Shown piece by piece: positions 1-8,994 of a stretch of DNA of 64,000 nt. The position numbers and the translations under genes were made by a program. The stretch is from Bermanella sp049115935. GTDB taxonomy: Bacteria; Pseudomonadota; Gammaproteobacteria; Pseudomonadales; Oceanobacteraceae. The stretch spans positions 1-64,000 of the forward strand of contig JAGDZK010000016.1 in NCBI GenBank assembly GCA_049115935.1, in the 5' to 3' direction. Each line of letters starts with the position of its first letter. The stretch's first letter is position 1. Under the pieces are notes generated by a model that was not told the origin of the DNA, did no database searches, and saw only the letters and a program-made list of their open reading frames with translations.

Positions 1-1002
1 GAAGGTTGTCGTGGTGAAGGTGGTTACCTAATCAATAAAGACGGCGAGCGTTTCATGGAACGTTATGCGCCTAACGCGAAAGACCTTGCAGGTCGTGACG
101 TGGTAGCCCGTTCAATGGTTATGGAAATCCTTGAAGGCCGTGGTTGTGGTCCTGAAGGCGATCACGTAATGCTTAAGCTTGATCACCTAGGTGAAGAAAC
201 GCTTAACGCTAAACTGCCTGGTATTCTTGAGCTATCTCGTACATTTGCTCACGCTGACCCTGTTAAAGAGCCAATCCCAGTTGTTCCAACTTGTCACTAT
301 ATGATGGGTGGTGTGCCAACTAACATTGGTGGTCAGGCGATCACTCAAGACGAAAACGGTAACGACAAAATCGTTGAAGGTTTATACGCTTGTGGTGAAG
401 CCGCTTGTGTATCGGTACATGGCGCTAACCGTTTAGGTGGTAACTCACTGCTTGACCTTGTTGTATTTGGTCGTGCTGCTGGCTTACAAATTGAGAAGAG
501 TTTCCGTGAAGGTTTTGATTCTATCGATCCTCGCGAAGAAGACATCAAACGTGCAATGGCTCGTTTAGATCGTCTAAACAGCTCAACATCTGGTGAAGAT
601 GTTGCAAAAGTACGTGCAGATCTTCAAAAATGTATGCAGCTTTACTTCGGTGTATTCCGTGAAGGCGAAGCCATGCAGAAAGGTCTTGAAATGCTTAAAG
701 AGATTGGTGAACGTGTTAAAAACACTTACCTTGAAGATAAGTCTCAAGCCTTTAACACTGCACGTATCGAAGCTCTTGAGCTAGATAACTTGTATGAAGT
801 AGCCCTTGCAACTGCAATTGCTGCTGAAGAGCGTAAAGAATCTCGTGGTGCTCACGCGCGTAACGATTTCACTGAGCGTGATGATGAAAATTGGTTGTGC
901 CACTCATTGTACTTCCCTCAAGATCAAAGCATTAAAAAACGTGCTGTGAACTTTGAGCCGAAAACAATGCCAGCGTTCCCACCAAAAATTCGTACATACT
1001 AA
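1..1002 (+). CDS. sdhA: Succinate dehydrogenase flavoprotein subunit, 3' part
   Basis: Catalytic FAD subunit of complex II, which oxidises succinate to fumarate on the cytoplasmic face of the inner membrane. The window opens inside the gene and the reading frame is open from base 1, so only about 333 C-terminal residues are present and the FAD-binding N terminus is missing. Visible family signatures are RYAPNAKDLAGRDVVARS, the segment HYMMGGVPTN that contacts substrate, and the FAD-contact region ACVSVHGANRLGGNSLLDL. It ends in TAA 18 bases before sdhB. The gene is certain; sdhC and sdhD presumably lie upstream of the window. Confidence 0.97.
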   Translation, partial: EGCRGEGGYLINKDGERFMERYAPNAKDLAGRDVVARSMVMEILEGRGCGPEGDHVMLKLDHLGEETLNAKLPGILELSRTFAHADPVKEPIPVVPTCHYMMGGVPTNIGGQAITQDENGNDKIVEGLYACGEAACVSVHGANRLGGNSLLDLVVFGRAAGLQIEKSFREGFDSIDPREEDIKRAMARLDRLNSSTSGEDVAKVRADLQKCMQLYFGVFREGEAMQKGLEMLKEIGERVKNTYLEDKSQAFNTARIEALELDNLYEVALATAIAAEERKESRGAHARNDFTERDDENWLCHSLYFPQDQSIKKRAVNFEPKTMPAFPPKIRTY

Positions 1003-1020
1003 GAGTGGGGGAGAGAGAAT

Positions 1021-1725
1021 ATGTTGCAAGTTAGCGTTTATCGTTACAACCCTGAAACAGATGCTGCACCCTACATGAAGGACTACCAGGTTGACACTGG
1101 TGGTAAAGATTTAATGGTGTTGGATGTTTTGGCTTTGGTTAAAGAGCAAGATACCTCTTTAGCTTATCGTCGCTCATGCCGTGAAGGTGTGTGCGGTTCT
1201 GATGGCCTGAACATTAACGGCCGAAATGGTTTAGCATGTGTGACGCCTTTATCTGAAAGTGTTAAAGGTAATAAGCTAGTATTACGTCCATTGCCTGGTT
1301 TGCCAGTTATTCGTGATCTAGTAATTGATATGAGTTTGTTCTATCAACAGTTTGAAAAGGTTAAGCCTTTCTTACAGAACAATACTCCGGCTCCTGCTAT
1401 TGAGCGTCTTCAGTCCCCTGAAGAGCGTGAAAAGTTAGATGGCCTATACGAGTGTATCTTATGTGCATGTTGTTCAACTTCATGCCCATCTTTCTGGTGG
1501 AACCCTGATAAATTCATCGGTCCTGCTGGTTTGTTACAGGCTTACCGTTTCTTAGCGGATAGCCGTGATACCGCTACACAAGAGCGCTTAGATGGGTTGG
1601 ATGATCCATTTAGTGTGTTCCGTTGCCGCGGTATCATGAACTGCGTAAGCGTATGTCCTAAAGGGTTGAACCCAACCCGTGCAATAGGCCACATTCGCAA
1701 CATGCTGTTGACTCGTGAGATCTAA
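1021..1725 (+). CDS. sdhB: Succinate dehydrogenase iron-sulfur subunit
   Basis: Electron-transfer subunit of complex II, 234 residues, the usual family length. The N-terminal ferredoxin domain has the [2Fe-2S] ligands C53, C58, D61 and C73 (CREGVCGSDG...LAC). The C-terminal domain has the [4Fe-4S]/[3Fe-4S] ligand clusters CILCACCSTSCP near 145-156 and CRGIMNCVSVCPKG near 202-215. A purine-rich ribosome site (GGGGAGAGAG) lies just before the ATG. It is co-transcribed with sdhA and followed at once by a strong hairpin terminator, so sdh and suc are probably separate transcripts here. Confidence 0.98.
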   Translation: MLQVSVYRYNPETDAAPYMKDYQVDTGGKDLMVLDVLALVKEQDTSLAYRRSCREGVCGSDGLNINGRNGLACVTPLSESVKGNKLVLRPLPGLPVIRDLVIDMSLFYQQFEKVKPFLQNNTPAPAIERLQSPEEREKLDGLYECILCACCSTSCPSFWWNPDKFIGPAGLLQAYRFLADSRDTATQERLDGLDDPFSVFRCRGIMNCVSVCPKGLNPTRAIGHIRNMLLTREI

Positions 1726-1727
1726 AT

Positions 1728-1760
1728 AAATAAAGGGGCTATATGCCCCTTTATTTGTTG
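1728..1760 (+). terminator. Intrinsic terminator after sdhB
   Basis: A perfect 12-bp stem (AAATAAAGGGGC at 1728-1739 with GCCCCTTTATTT at 1745-1756) closes a five-base loop and begins three bases after the sdhB stop. The right arm ends in a T-rich tract. It should end the sdh transcript before sucA. Confidence 0.85.
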
Positions 1761-1996
1761 TGACTGTGCATTTGAAACAAAATACGTCAGGCATGGCGTA
1801 AAAAAATATAAAAAAAAGGCCCTCTAGCATCATATTTGCTAGGCTGTTATATAGTTACAAATATATATACCAAACAGGGAATCGGGTAACCCCCGTATTA
1901 TTTGAAAAACTTCAGACCATATCCGGTCATCTGTCGATCCACGCAGGGAGGTTTGGAAAGTAGTGCCCCTAGACATAATTGAAAGGTGGTTTAGTC

Positions 1997-4828
1997 ATGC
2001 ACGAAGGCTCGATGGAGCAGCTATGGAATACGTCCCAACTGGCTGGTGGGAATGTAGCGTACATAGAAGAGCTATATGAAATATATTTAACGGACCCTAA
2101 TGCGGTCTCTGAACAATGGCGCAGTTATTTCGCGACCCTGCCAAGAGTTGAGGGTGGTAGTCTTAACGATATTCCCCATGCTCCGATCAAAGAGCAGTTT
2201 GTTCTTATCTCTAAAAACCAGCGTCATGCTGGCACCGTAACTCAAAGCCAAGCGTCAAGTGGCTATGATCAGAAGCAGTTACGCGTTTTCCAACTAATTA
2301 ATGCTTATCGTTTCCGTGGACATCAGCACGCCAAGCTTGATCCATTGGGTATTATGGAACGTGAGCAAGTCCCAGATTTAGATTTACGCTTCCATGAGTT
2401 ATCTGAAGCGGATATGGATAGCATTTTCCAAACAGGCTCTTTGTTTATTGGTAAAGAAGAAGCCCCTTTATCTGAAATTGTTGAAGCACTGGATAAAACC
2501 TACTGCCAAACCGTAGGTGCTGAGTTTATGCACATCGTTGATACCGCTGAGAAACGTTGGTTTCAACAGCGCATTGAAAGTGTGCGTGCAAAACCTGAAT
2601 ACAGTGACGAAGCAAAAAAACATTTACTTGAGCGTTTAACCGCGGCTGAAGGCTTAGAAAAATATCTAGGCTCTAAATATCCAGGTGTTAAGCGTTTCGG
2701 TCTTGAAGGCGGTGAATCTTTAATCCCAATGATGGATGAATTGATTCAACGTTGCGGCACTTATGGTGCTAAAGAAATTGTAATCGGTATGGCCCACCGT
2801 GGTCGCTTAAACCTTTTGATCAATACACTAGGCAAAGCCCCTTCAGATTTATTTGATGAATTTGATGGTAAAGCTCAATTTGACCACTCTGGTGACGTGA
2901 AATATCACCAAGGTTTCTCTTCAAATGTATTAACCCCAGGTGGGGAAGTGCATCTTGCATTGGCGTTCAACCCGTCTCACCTTGAAATCGTATCACCTGT
3001 GGTTGAGGGCTCGGTACGTGCTCGTCAAGATCGTCGTGGCGATACCATTGGTGAGGCTGTTGTACCTGTGGCCATTCACGGTGACTCAGCGTTTGCTGGT
3101 CAAGGCGTGGTGATGGAAACCTTCCAAATGTCTCAGACCCGTGGTTATAAAACCGGTGGTACGATACATATTGTTGTTAACAACCAAGTAGGTTTTACCA
3201 CGAACAAACGTGAAGACGTACGTTCGACTGAATACGCGACGGACGTTGCTAAAATGGTTCAAGCGCCGATTCTTCATGTGAATGGCGATGATCCAGAAGC
3301 GGTATTGTTTGTGACGCAATTAGCGGTTGATTACCGCAACGAATTCCACAAAGACGTGGTAATCGATTTAGTGTGTTATCGCCGTCGTGGTCACAATGAA
3401 GCAGATGAGCCTTCTGCTACTCAGCCTTTGATGTATAAAATCATTAAAGCGATTAAAACCACTCGTACATTGTATGCCGAAGCGTTGAACCAAAGTGGTG
3501 TGGTTAACGATGAGATCATTCAGTCTATGGATGAAGACTATCGTAATGCCTTAGAAGCGGGTAAACACGTTGTTAAAAGTTTGGTAACTGAACCTAAGTC
3601 TGAAATGTTTGTGGATTGGGCGCCTTACCTTGGTCACGATAACACGCTTACTGTTAGCACTGAGTTTGATCTAAAACGCTTACAAGAACTTGCTTATAAA
3701 ATGCAAGATGTGCCTGAAGGGTTTGCTGTTCAGCGTCAGGTGAACAAAATATTAGAAGATCGCCGTAAAATGGCAGCGGGTGCCTTACCAATTAACTGGG
3801 GTTTTGCTGAGACCATGGCTTATTCCACGTTACTGGATGAGGGTTATCCCATTCGTTTAACGGGTCAAGATGTGGGTCGTGGTACGTTCTCCCATCGCCA
3901 TGCGGTTTTGCATAATCAAAAAGATGGTACTGCATACTGTTCTTTGCAAAATATGAGTGAAGATCAACCAACTTATACTATTCATGACTCACTGCTTTCG
4001 GAAGAAGCTGTGTTAGGTTTTGAGTATGGTTACGCTACAACAACGCCTAACATGCTGGTGATTTGGGAAGCGCAGTTTGGTGACTTTGCTAACGGTGCTC
4101 AAGTGGTAATGGATCAATTTATTTCTAGTGGTGAGCATAAATGGAGTCGTCTATGCGGCTTAACTATGCTGTTGCCTCATGGTTATGAAGGTCAGGGTCC
4201 TGAGCATAGTTCTGCTCGTTTAGAGCGTTACTTGCAGTTGTGTGCTGAACACAATATGCAAGTTTGTGTGCCTTCTACACCTTCGCAGATTTTCCATTTG
4301 TTACGCCGCCAAGCGATTCGCCCGTTACGTAAACCATTGATCGTAATGTCACCGAAGAGCTTGTTGCGTCATAAAGAAGCGATTAGTACATTGGAAGACC
4401 TTGCCCAAGGCAGTTTCCAAAATGTTATTCCAGAAGTTGAAGACGTGAATCCAAAAGATATTACCCGTCTTGTTCTGTGTAGCGGTAAAGTTTACTACGA
4501 TCTGATCGATCGTCGCCGTACAGAAGAAATGAAGCATGTTGCTATTGTTCGCATTGAGCAGTTGTATCCCTTCCCTGAAGAAGAGTTGTTTGCTGCGATT
4601 TCTCCATATACCAACTTAAAAGAATCGGTTTGGTGTCAAGAAGAGCCAATGAACCAAGGCGCTTGGTATAGCTCTCAGCACCATATGCGTCGTGTTGTTA
4701 ATCAACATGACTCAAAACTGTATTTAGATTATGCAGGTCGAGAAGCGTCAGCCTCTCCAGCTGCAGGTTATATGGCGTTGCACTTAGAGCAACAAGAGCA
4801 ATTGATCAAAGATGCATTGGGCCTGTAA
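1997..4828 (+). CDS. sucA: 2-oxoglutarate dehydrogenase E1 component
   Basis: Thiamine-diphosphate E1 subunit that decarboxylates 2-oxoglutarate and succinylates the lipoyl group of SucB. I place the start at the ATG at 1997 (943 residues). It has AAGGTGG eight bases upstream and yields an N terminus (MHEGSMEQLW...) that lines up with the E. coli protein, whereas the frame also contains a TTG six codons earlier. Signatures include GMAHRGRLNLL, FNPSHLEIVSPVVEGSVRA, CYRRRGHNEADEPSATQP and the C-terminal YEGQGPEHSSARLERYLQL. It is followed 33 bases later by sucB. The 270 bases upstream contain the sdhB terminator and presumably the suc promoter, which I could not place confidently. Confidence 0.98.
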   Translation: MHEGSMEQLWNTSQLAGGNVAYIEELYEIYLTDPNAVSEQWRSYFATLPRVEGGSLNDIPHAPIKEQFVLISKNQRHAGTVTQSQASSGYDQKQLRVFQLINAYRFRGHQHAKLDPLGIMEREQVPDLDLRFHELSEADMDSIFQTGSLFIGKEEAPLSEIVEALDKTYCQTVGAEFMHIVDTAEKRWFQQRIESVRAKPEYSDEAKKHLLERLTAAEGLEKYLGSKYPGVKRFGLEGGESLIPMMDELIQRCGTYGAKEIVIGMAHRGRLNLLINTLGKAPSDLFDEFDGKAQFDHSGDVKYHQGFSSNVLTPGGEVHLALAFNPSHLEIVSPVVEGSVRARQDRRGDTIGEAVVPVAIHGDSAFAGQGVVMETFQMSQTRGYKTGGTIHIVVNNQVGFTTNKREDVRSTEYATDVAKMVQAPILHVNGDDPEAVLFVTQLAVDYRNEFHKDVVIDLVCYRRRGHNEADEPSATQPLMYKIIKAIKTTRTLYAEALNQSGVVNDEIIQSMDEDYRNALEAGKHVVKSLVTEPKSEMFVDWAPYLGHDNTLTVSTEFDLKRLQELAYKMQDVPEGFAVQRQVNKILEDRRKMAAGALPINWGFAETMAYSTLLDEGYPIRLTGQDVGRGTFSHRHAVLHNQKDGTAYCSLQNMSEDQPTYTIHDSLLSEEAVLGFEYGYATTTPNMLVIWEAQFGDFANGAQVVMDQFISSGEHKWSRLCGLTMLLPHGYEGQGPEHSSARLERYLQLCAEHNMQVCVPSTPSQIFHLLRRQAIRPLRKPLIVMSPKSLLRHKEAISTLEDLAQGSFQNVIPEVEDVNPKDITRLVLCSGKVYYDLIDRRRTEEMKHVAIVRIEQLYPFPEEELFAAISPYTNLKESVWCQEEPMNQGAWYSSQHHMRRVVNQHDSKLYLDYAGREASASPAAGYMALHLEQQEQLIKDALGL

Positions 4829-4861
4829 GGTCAAGCGAACAACGAATTAGGAATAGTCAAC

Positions 4862-6127
4862 ATGAGTACAGAAGTTAAAGCCCCCGTTTTCCCTGAATCA
4901 GTTGCTGATGGCACCATTGCAACTTGGCACAAACAACCTGGCGAAGCGGTAAAACGCGATGAGCTTTTGGTTGATATTGAAACCGATAAAGTGGTACTAG
5001 AGGTTGTTGCCCAGTCTGACGGCGTGATTAAAGAAATCATCAAAGCCGAAGGGGATACCATTTTAAGTGCTGAAGTGATTGCAATATTTGAAGCCGGGGC
5101 TGAAGGCAGCGCGTCTGCTGATGAACCCGCTCCAGCTGCGCAAAGTGCAGAGCAAGAGCCAGCTAGCAGTGATGATTTAAAAGTGAATCCTGCGGCACGT
5201 AAGCTAGCTGAAGAAAAAGGCGTATCACTTGCTGACGTAAAATCGTCAGGTAAAGATGGTCGCATTACAAAAGAAGATGTACTTAATCATCTCAATAAAG
5301 CACCTGAGCCAGCACCTGAGCCAGCAGCTGCTCCAGCACCTGCTTCAGCGGCATCCGCTGAATCTCAAAGTGCGCCTGCACCTGTGGCATCGGCACCTGC
5401 GATTCCTAGTTTTAATCAAGGTGAGCGCGCTGAAAAACGTGTCCCTATGACTCGTTTACGCGCAACAATCGCTAAGCGTTTAGTATCTGCTCAGCAAAAT
5501 GCGGCCATGTTAACCACTTACAATGAAGTGGACATGAAAGCGGTGATGGAGCTGCGTAAACAATACAAAGACATGTTTGAGAAGAAACATGACGGTGTGC
5601 GCTTAGGTTTCATGTCTTTCTTTGTTAAAGCGGCAACCGAAGCACTGAAACGTTTTCCATCTGTGAACGCATCAATTGATGGTAATGACGTGGTTTATCA
5701 CGGTTATCAGGATATCGGCGTCGCTGTTTCTACTGAGAAAGGTTTAGTGGTTCCGGTACTGCGTGATGTTGATGCTATGGGCCTTGCAGATATTGAACGT
5801 AGTATTAGTGACTTTGCCGGCAAAGCACGTGAAGCCAAATTAGGTATTGAAGAGATGCAAGGTGGTACATTCACCATCACCAATGGTGGTACTTTTGGGT
5901 CACTAATGTCGACACCTATTTTAAACCCGCCACAAACTGCTATCTTAGGTATGCATAAGATTCAAGATCGTCCTATGGCGATTAATGGCCAAGTTGAAAT
6001 TCGCCCCATGATGTACTTAGCATTATCTTATGATCACAGAATGATTGACGGCAAAGAAGCGGTTCAATTTTTAGTGACTATTAAAGAATTGCTAGAAGAT
6101 CCAGCTCGTATTTTATTGGATATCTGA
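4862..6127 (+). CDS. sucB: 2-oxoglutarate dehydrogenase E2, dihydrolipoyl succinyltransferase
   Basis: E2 core of the 2-oxoglutarate dehydrogenase complex, 421 residues. An N-terminal lipoyl domain (residues 1-77) carries lipoyl lysine K43 in DIETDKVVLEV. An Ala/Pro/Glu-rich linker leads to the peripheral subunit-binding domain (about 107-144, VNPAARKLAEEKG...GRITKEDVLNHL). A second Ala/Pro linker (about 148-190) precedes the catalytic acyltransferase domain with the HxxxD motif H392-D396 (SYDHRMIDGKEAV). It sits between sucA and lpd as in Pseudomonas-type operons. A single lipoyl domain is normal for SucB. Confidence 0.98.
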   Translation: MSTEVKAPVFPESVADGTIATWHKQPGEAVKRDELLVDIETDKVVLEVVAQSDGVIKEIIKAEGDTILSAEVIAIFEAGAEGSASADEPAPAAQSAEQEPASSDDLKVNPAARKLAEEKGVSLADVKSSGKDGRITKEDVLNHLNKAPEPAPEPAAAPAPASAASAESQSAPAPVASAPAIPSFNQGERAEKRVPMTRLRATIAKRLVSAQQNAAMLTTYNEVDMKAVMELRKQYKDMFEKKHDGVRLGFMSFFVKAATEALKRFPSVNASIDGNDVVYHGYQDIGVAVSTEKGLVVPVLRDVDAMGLADIERSISDFAGKAREAKLGIEEMQGGTFTITNGGTFGSLMSTPILNPPQTAILGMHKIQDRPMAINGQVEIRPMMYLALSYDHRMIDGKEAVQFLVTIKELLEDPARILLDI

Positions 6128-6139
6128 TTTAAAAATAAA

Positions 6140-6163
6140 AAGGCCCAGTGTTAGCTGGGCTTT
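6140..6163 (+). terminator. Hairpin between sucB and lpd
   Basis: Stem GCCCAG (6143-6148) with CTGGGC (6155-6160), extended by A-T and G-T pairs, in an A-rich/T-rich context. It lies directly after the sucB stop and before the lpd ribosome site. It could attenuate read-through so that E3 is made at a different level from E1/E2. The stem is moderate, so partial rather than full termination is likely. Confidence 0.6.
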
Positions 6164-6209
6164 AATTAAATTTATGTTATGCCCTTAAGCGCGCATAAAA
6201 GGAAAAGTC

Positions 6210-7655
6210 ATGGATAAGTTTGATGTAATTGTAATTGGTGGTGGCCCTGGTGGTTATGTTGCAGCGATTCGTGCAGCCCAATTAGGTCTAAAAACAGCTT
6301 GTATCGATAAATGGTTAAATGCAGATGGCAAAGGTGTATTTGGCGGTACTTGTTTAAATGTTGGTTGTATCCCATCTAAAGCGTTATTAGACAGCTCTTA
6401 CAAGTACGAAGAAGCAAAACATAATTATGACATTCATGGTATCAGCATCAAAGATATCAAAATGGATGTGCCTGCTATGTTGTCTCGTAAAGAGACAATC
6501 GTTAAGAATTTAACTCAAGGTGTTGCTGGCTTATTTAAAGCAAACGGTGTTACACCTTTAGAAGGCTTTGGTAAGTTGCTTGCGGGTAAAAAAGTTGAAT
6601 TCACCAACCATGCTGGCAAAACTGAAGTCTTAGAAACTGAAAACGTAATTATCGCCACGGGTTCTGTGCCGGTTGAAATCCCACCCGCGCCATTAACTGA
6701 AGGTGTGATTGTTGACTCCTCAGGTGCTCTTGAATTTACTGAAGCGCCTAAGCGTTTAGGTGTGATTGGTGCCGGCGTGATTGGTTTAGAGCTAGGCAGT
6801 GTTTGGAATCGTTTAGGCTCTGAAGTAACGGTTCTTGAAGCTCAAGATAAATTTCTGCACCTAGTTGATTCTCAAATTGGTAAAGAAGCGGCCAAGCAAT
6901 TTAAAAAACAAGGTATGAATATCATGCTGGGTGCTCGCTTAACTGGCACCGAAGTTAAAGGTAAAGGCAAGAAGCAAGAAGTAGTGGTTTCTTATACCGA
7001 TAGTGAAGGCGATAAAACAATTACCTTTGATAAATTAATCGTTGCGGTTGGTCGTCGTCCTTACACTGAGAACTTATTGTCAGGTGATTGTGGTGTAAAC
7101 CTAGATGAGCGTGGGTTTATCTTTGTAAATAGCCGCTGTGCGACGGATGCCCCTGGGGTATATGCAATTGGTGACGTGGTTCGTGGACCAATGCTGGCGC
7201 ATAAATCATCTGAAGAAGGTGTGATGGTTGCAGAGCGTATTGCCGGCCATAAAGCGCAAGTGAATTATGATTGCATTCCATCGGTTATTTATACGCACCC
7301 AGAAATTGCTTGGGTAGGTAAAAGTGAAGATGAACTAAAAGCAGCTGGTGATAAATATAATGTTGGTACTTTCCCATTTGCGGCGGTTGGTCGTGCAATG
7401 GCTGCCAATGACACAGCTGGTTTTGTAAAAATTATTGCTGATGCTGAAACAGACACCATTCTTGGGGCCAGTGTGATTGGACCAAGTGCTGGTGATTTGG
7501 TGCAGCAGGTGGTGATTGCCATGGAGTTTGGCTCAAGTGCAGAAGATTTAGGTATGATGGTGTTCTCACATCCAACCTTATCAGAAGCGGTTCACGAAGC
7601 TGCATTGGGCGTAAATAATCACGCCATTCATAAGCAGAATCGTAAACGTAAATAG
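6210..7655 (+). CDS. lpdA: Dihydrolipoyl dehydrogenase (E3)
   Basis: FAD-dependent pyridine-nucleotide disulfide oxidoreductase that reoxidises the dihydrolipoyl group of 2-oxoacid dehydrogenase complexes, 481 residues. It has the N-terminal FAD motif VIGGGPGGYVAAIRAAQLG, the redox disulfide C48-C53 in GGTCLNVGCIPSKALL, a central NAD-binding motif GAGVIGLELGSVW, the second FAD motif YAIGDVVRGPMLAHK, and the catalytic C-terminal HPTLSEAVHEA. AAAGGAAAAG provides the ribosome site. Position after sucB indicates it is the E3 partner of SucAB, though it may also serve other complexes. Confidence 0.97.
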   Translation: MDKFDVIVIGGGPGGYVAAIRAAQLGLKTACIDKWLNADGKGVFGGTCLNVGCIPSKALLDSSYKYEEAKHNYDIHGISIKDIKMDVPAMLSRKETIVKNLTQGVAGLFKANGVTPLEGFGKLLAGKKVEFTNHAGKTEVLETENVIIATGSVPVEIPPAPLTEGVIVDSSGALEFTEAPKRLGVIGAGVIGLELGSVWNRLGSEVTVLEAQDKFLHLVDSQIGKEAAKQFKKQGMNIMLGARLTGTEVKGKGKKQEVVVSYTDSEGDKTITFDKLIVAVGRRPYTENLLSGDCGVNLDERGFIFVNSRCATDAPGVYAIGDVVRGPMLAHKSSEEGVMVAERIAGHKAQVNYDCIPSVIYTHPEIAWVGKSEDELKAAGDKYNVGTFPFAAVGRAMAANDTAGFVKIIADAETDTILGASVIGPSAGDLVQQVVIAMEFGSSAEDLGMMVFSHPTLSEAVHEAALGVNNHAIHKQNRKRK

Positions 7656-7665
7656 CCTGAAAAAT

Positions 7666-7697
7666 AAACTGGTTAGCGTAAAAGCTAGCCAGTTTTT
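7666..7697 (+). terminator. Intrinsic terminator after lpdA
   Basis: A 12-bp stem (7666-7677 with 7684-7695, one wobble or mismatch) closes a GTAAAA-type loop and runs into a TTTTT tract. It begins 11 bases after the lpdA stop and separates lpdA from sucCD, which then need their own promoter in the 130 bases that follow. Confidence 0.8.
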
Positions 7698-7825
7698 GGT
7701 TAAACACCCTGGTTTTCACCTCTAAAGTGTCTTTTATTCTAGGTTTTTGATATAACAAAAATCTATAAGGCGCACTGAATCTTTTTGGTGCGTTATTTTC
7801 ACCAAGGAAGCACGACGAGGTCATC

Positions 7826-8992
7826 ATGAATTTACATGAATATCAGGCTAAGCAGCTTTTTGCCGCTTATGGTTTACCTGTTTCCCAAGGGGTAGTTGCC
7901 ACTTCGCCTGAGGAAGCCGCAAAAGCGGCTGATAGTGTTCCCGGTAGTGCGTGGGTAGTTAAAGCGCAGGTTCATGCCGGTGGGCGAGGTAAAGCTGGTG
8001 GCGTAAAAGTAGTCAAAACCAAAGACGAGATTAAAGAATTTGCCGCCCATTGGCTGGGGCGTAATCTTGTTTCTTATCAAACCGACGCAGGCGGTCAGCC
8101 TGTACATCAAATTTTAATCGAAGAATGTACAGATATTGATCAAGAGTTGTATCTTGGTGCAGTGGTTGACCGTGCGTCTCAGCGTGTGGTTTTCATGGCA
8201 TCCACCGAAGGTGGCGTTGAAATTGAAAAAGTCGCACACGAAACTCCAGAAAAAATTCTGAAAGCTGAAATAGACCCTCTAACCGGTGCTCAGCCTCATC
8301 AAGCCCGCGAGCTCGCCTTCAAATTGGGTTTAAAAGATCATCAAATCAAACAATTCACCCAAATCTTTTTAGGTTTATCAAAGCTGTTTTTCGAAAAAGA
8401 CTTAGCGTTATTAGAAATCAACCCACTGGTAGTAACCAAAGCGGGTGATCTTCATTGTCTAGATGCCAAAATTAATATTGATGGCAATGCGTTATACGCA
8501 CACAAAGATTTACAAGCCATGCATGACCCATCACAAGATGATGCCCGTGAAGCAGAAGCCGCTAAGTGGGAACTTAACTACGTAGCATTGGATGGCAATA
8601 TCGGTTGCATGGTTAACGGTGCTGGTTTGGCCATGGGTACCATGGATATTATTAAACTGCATGGTGGCGACCCAGCTAACTTCTTAGATGTGGGTGGCGG
8701 TGCAACCAAAGAGCGTGTAGCCGAGGCGTTTAAAATTATTCTTTCTGACAGCAACGTAAAGGCTGTATTAGTGAATATTTTTGGTGGCATCGTACGCTGT
8801 GACATGATCGCAGAAGGCATTATTGGTGCAGTGAAAGAAGTGGGTGTTAAGGTGCCAGTGGTTGTTCGTTTAGAAGGTAACAACGCAGAGCTAGGCTCAC
8901 AAAAATTAGCTGAAAGCGGTTTAGATATTATTGCCGCGACCAGTTTGACGGATGCCGCACAACAAGTGGTAAAAGCAGCAGGAGGCCAATAA
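7826..8992 (+). CDS. sucC: Succinyl-CoA synthetase beta subunit
   Basis: ADP/GDP-forming succinate-CoA ligase beta chain, 388 residues, the standard length. It has the N-terminal ATP-grasp domain starting MNLHEYQAKQLFAAYGLPV, the nucleotide-contact segment KAQVHAGGRGKAGGVKVVK, the metal-binding LALLEINPLV, and the C-terminal CoA-ligase domain with ANFLDVGGGATKERV and NIFGGIVRCDMIAEGI. It converts succinyl-CoA to succinate with substrate-level phosphorylation. The sucD start codon follows the sucC stop by two bases, so the two subunits are translationally linked. Confidence 0.98.
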   Translation: MNLHEYQAKQLFAAYGLPVSQGVVATSPEEAAKAADSVPGSAWVVKAQVHAGGRGKAGGVKVVKTKDEIKEFAAHWLGRNLVSYQTDAGGQPVHQILIEECTDIDQELYLGAVVDRASQRVVFMASTEGGVEIEKVAHETPEKILKAEIDPLTGAQPHQARELAFKLGLKDHQIKQFTQIFLGLSKLFFEKDLALLEINPLVVTKAGDLHCLDAKINIDGNALYAHKDLQAMHDPSQDDAREAEAAKWELNYVALDGNIGCMVNGAGLAMGTMDIIKLHGGDPANFLDVGGGATKERVAEAFKIILSDSNVKAVLVNIFGGIVRCDMIAEGIIGAVKEVGVKVPVVVRLEGNNAELGSQKLAESGLDIIAATSLTDAAQQVVKAAGGQ

Positions 8993-8994
8993 TA

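Noticed and set aside
1875..1980. A GGGTAACCC-type inverted repeat and other short dyads upstream of sucA as an operator
   Set aside because: The arms are very short and no regulator-specific pattern could be recognised.
4831..5265. A 144-codon open frame on the minus strand opposite the start of sucB
   Set aside because: It is antisense to the lipoyl-domain and Ala/Pro-linker codons of sucB, has low-complexity Ser/Ala composition, and no family features.
7432..7827. A 131-codon minus-strand frame over the end of lpdA and the lpdA-sucC gap
   Set aside because: It is mostly antisense to lpdA, runs through its terminator, and resembles no protein family.
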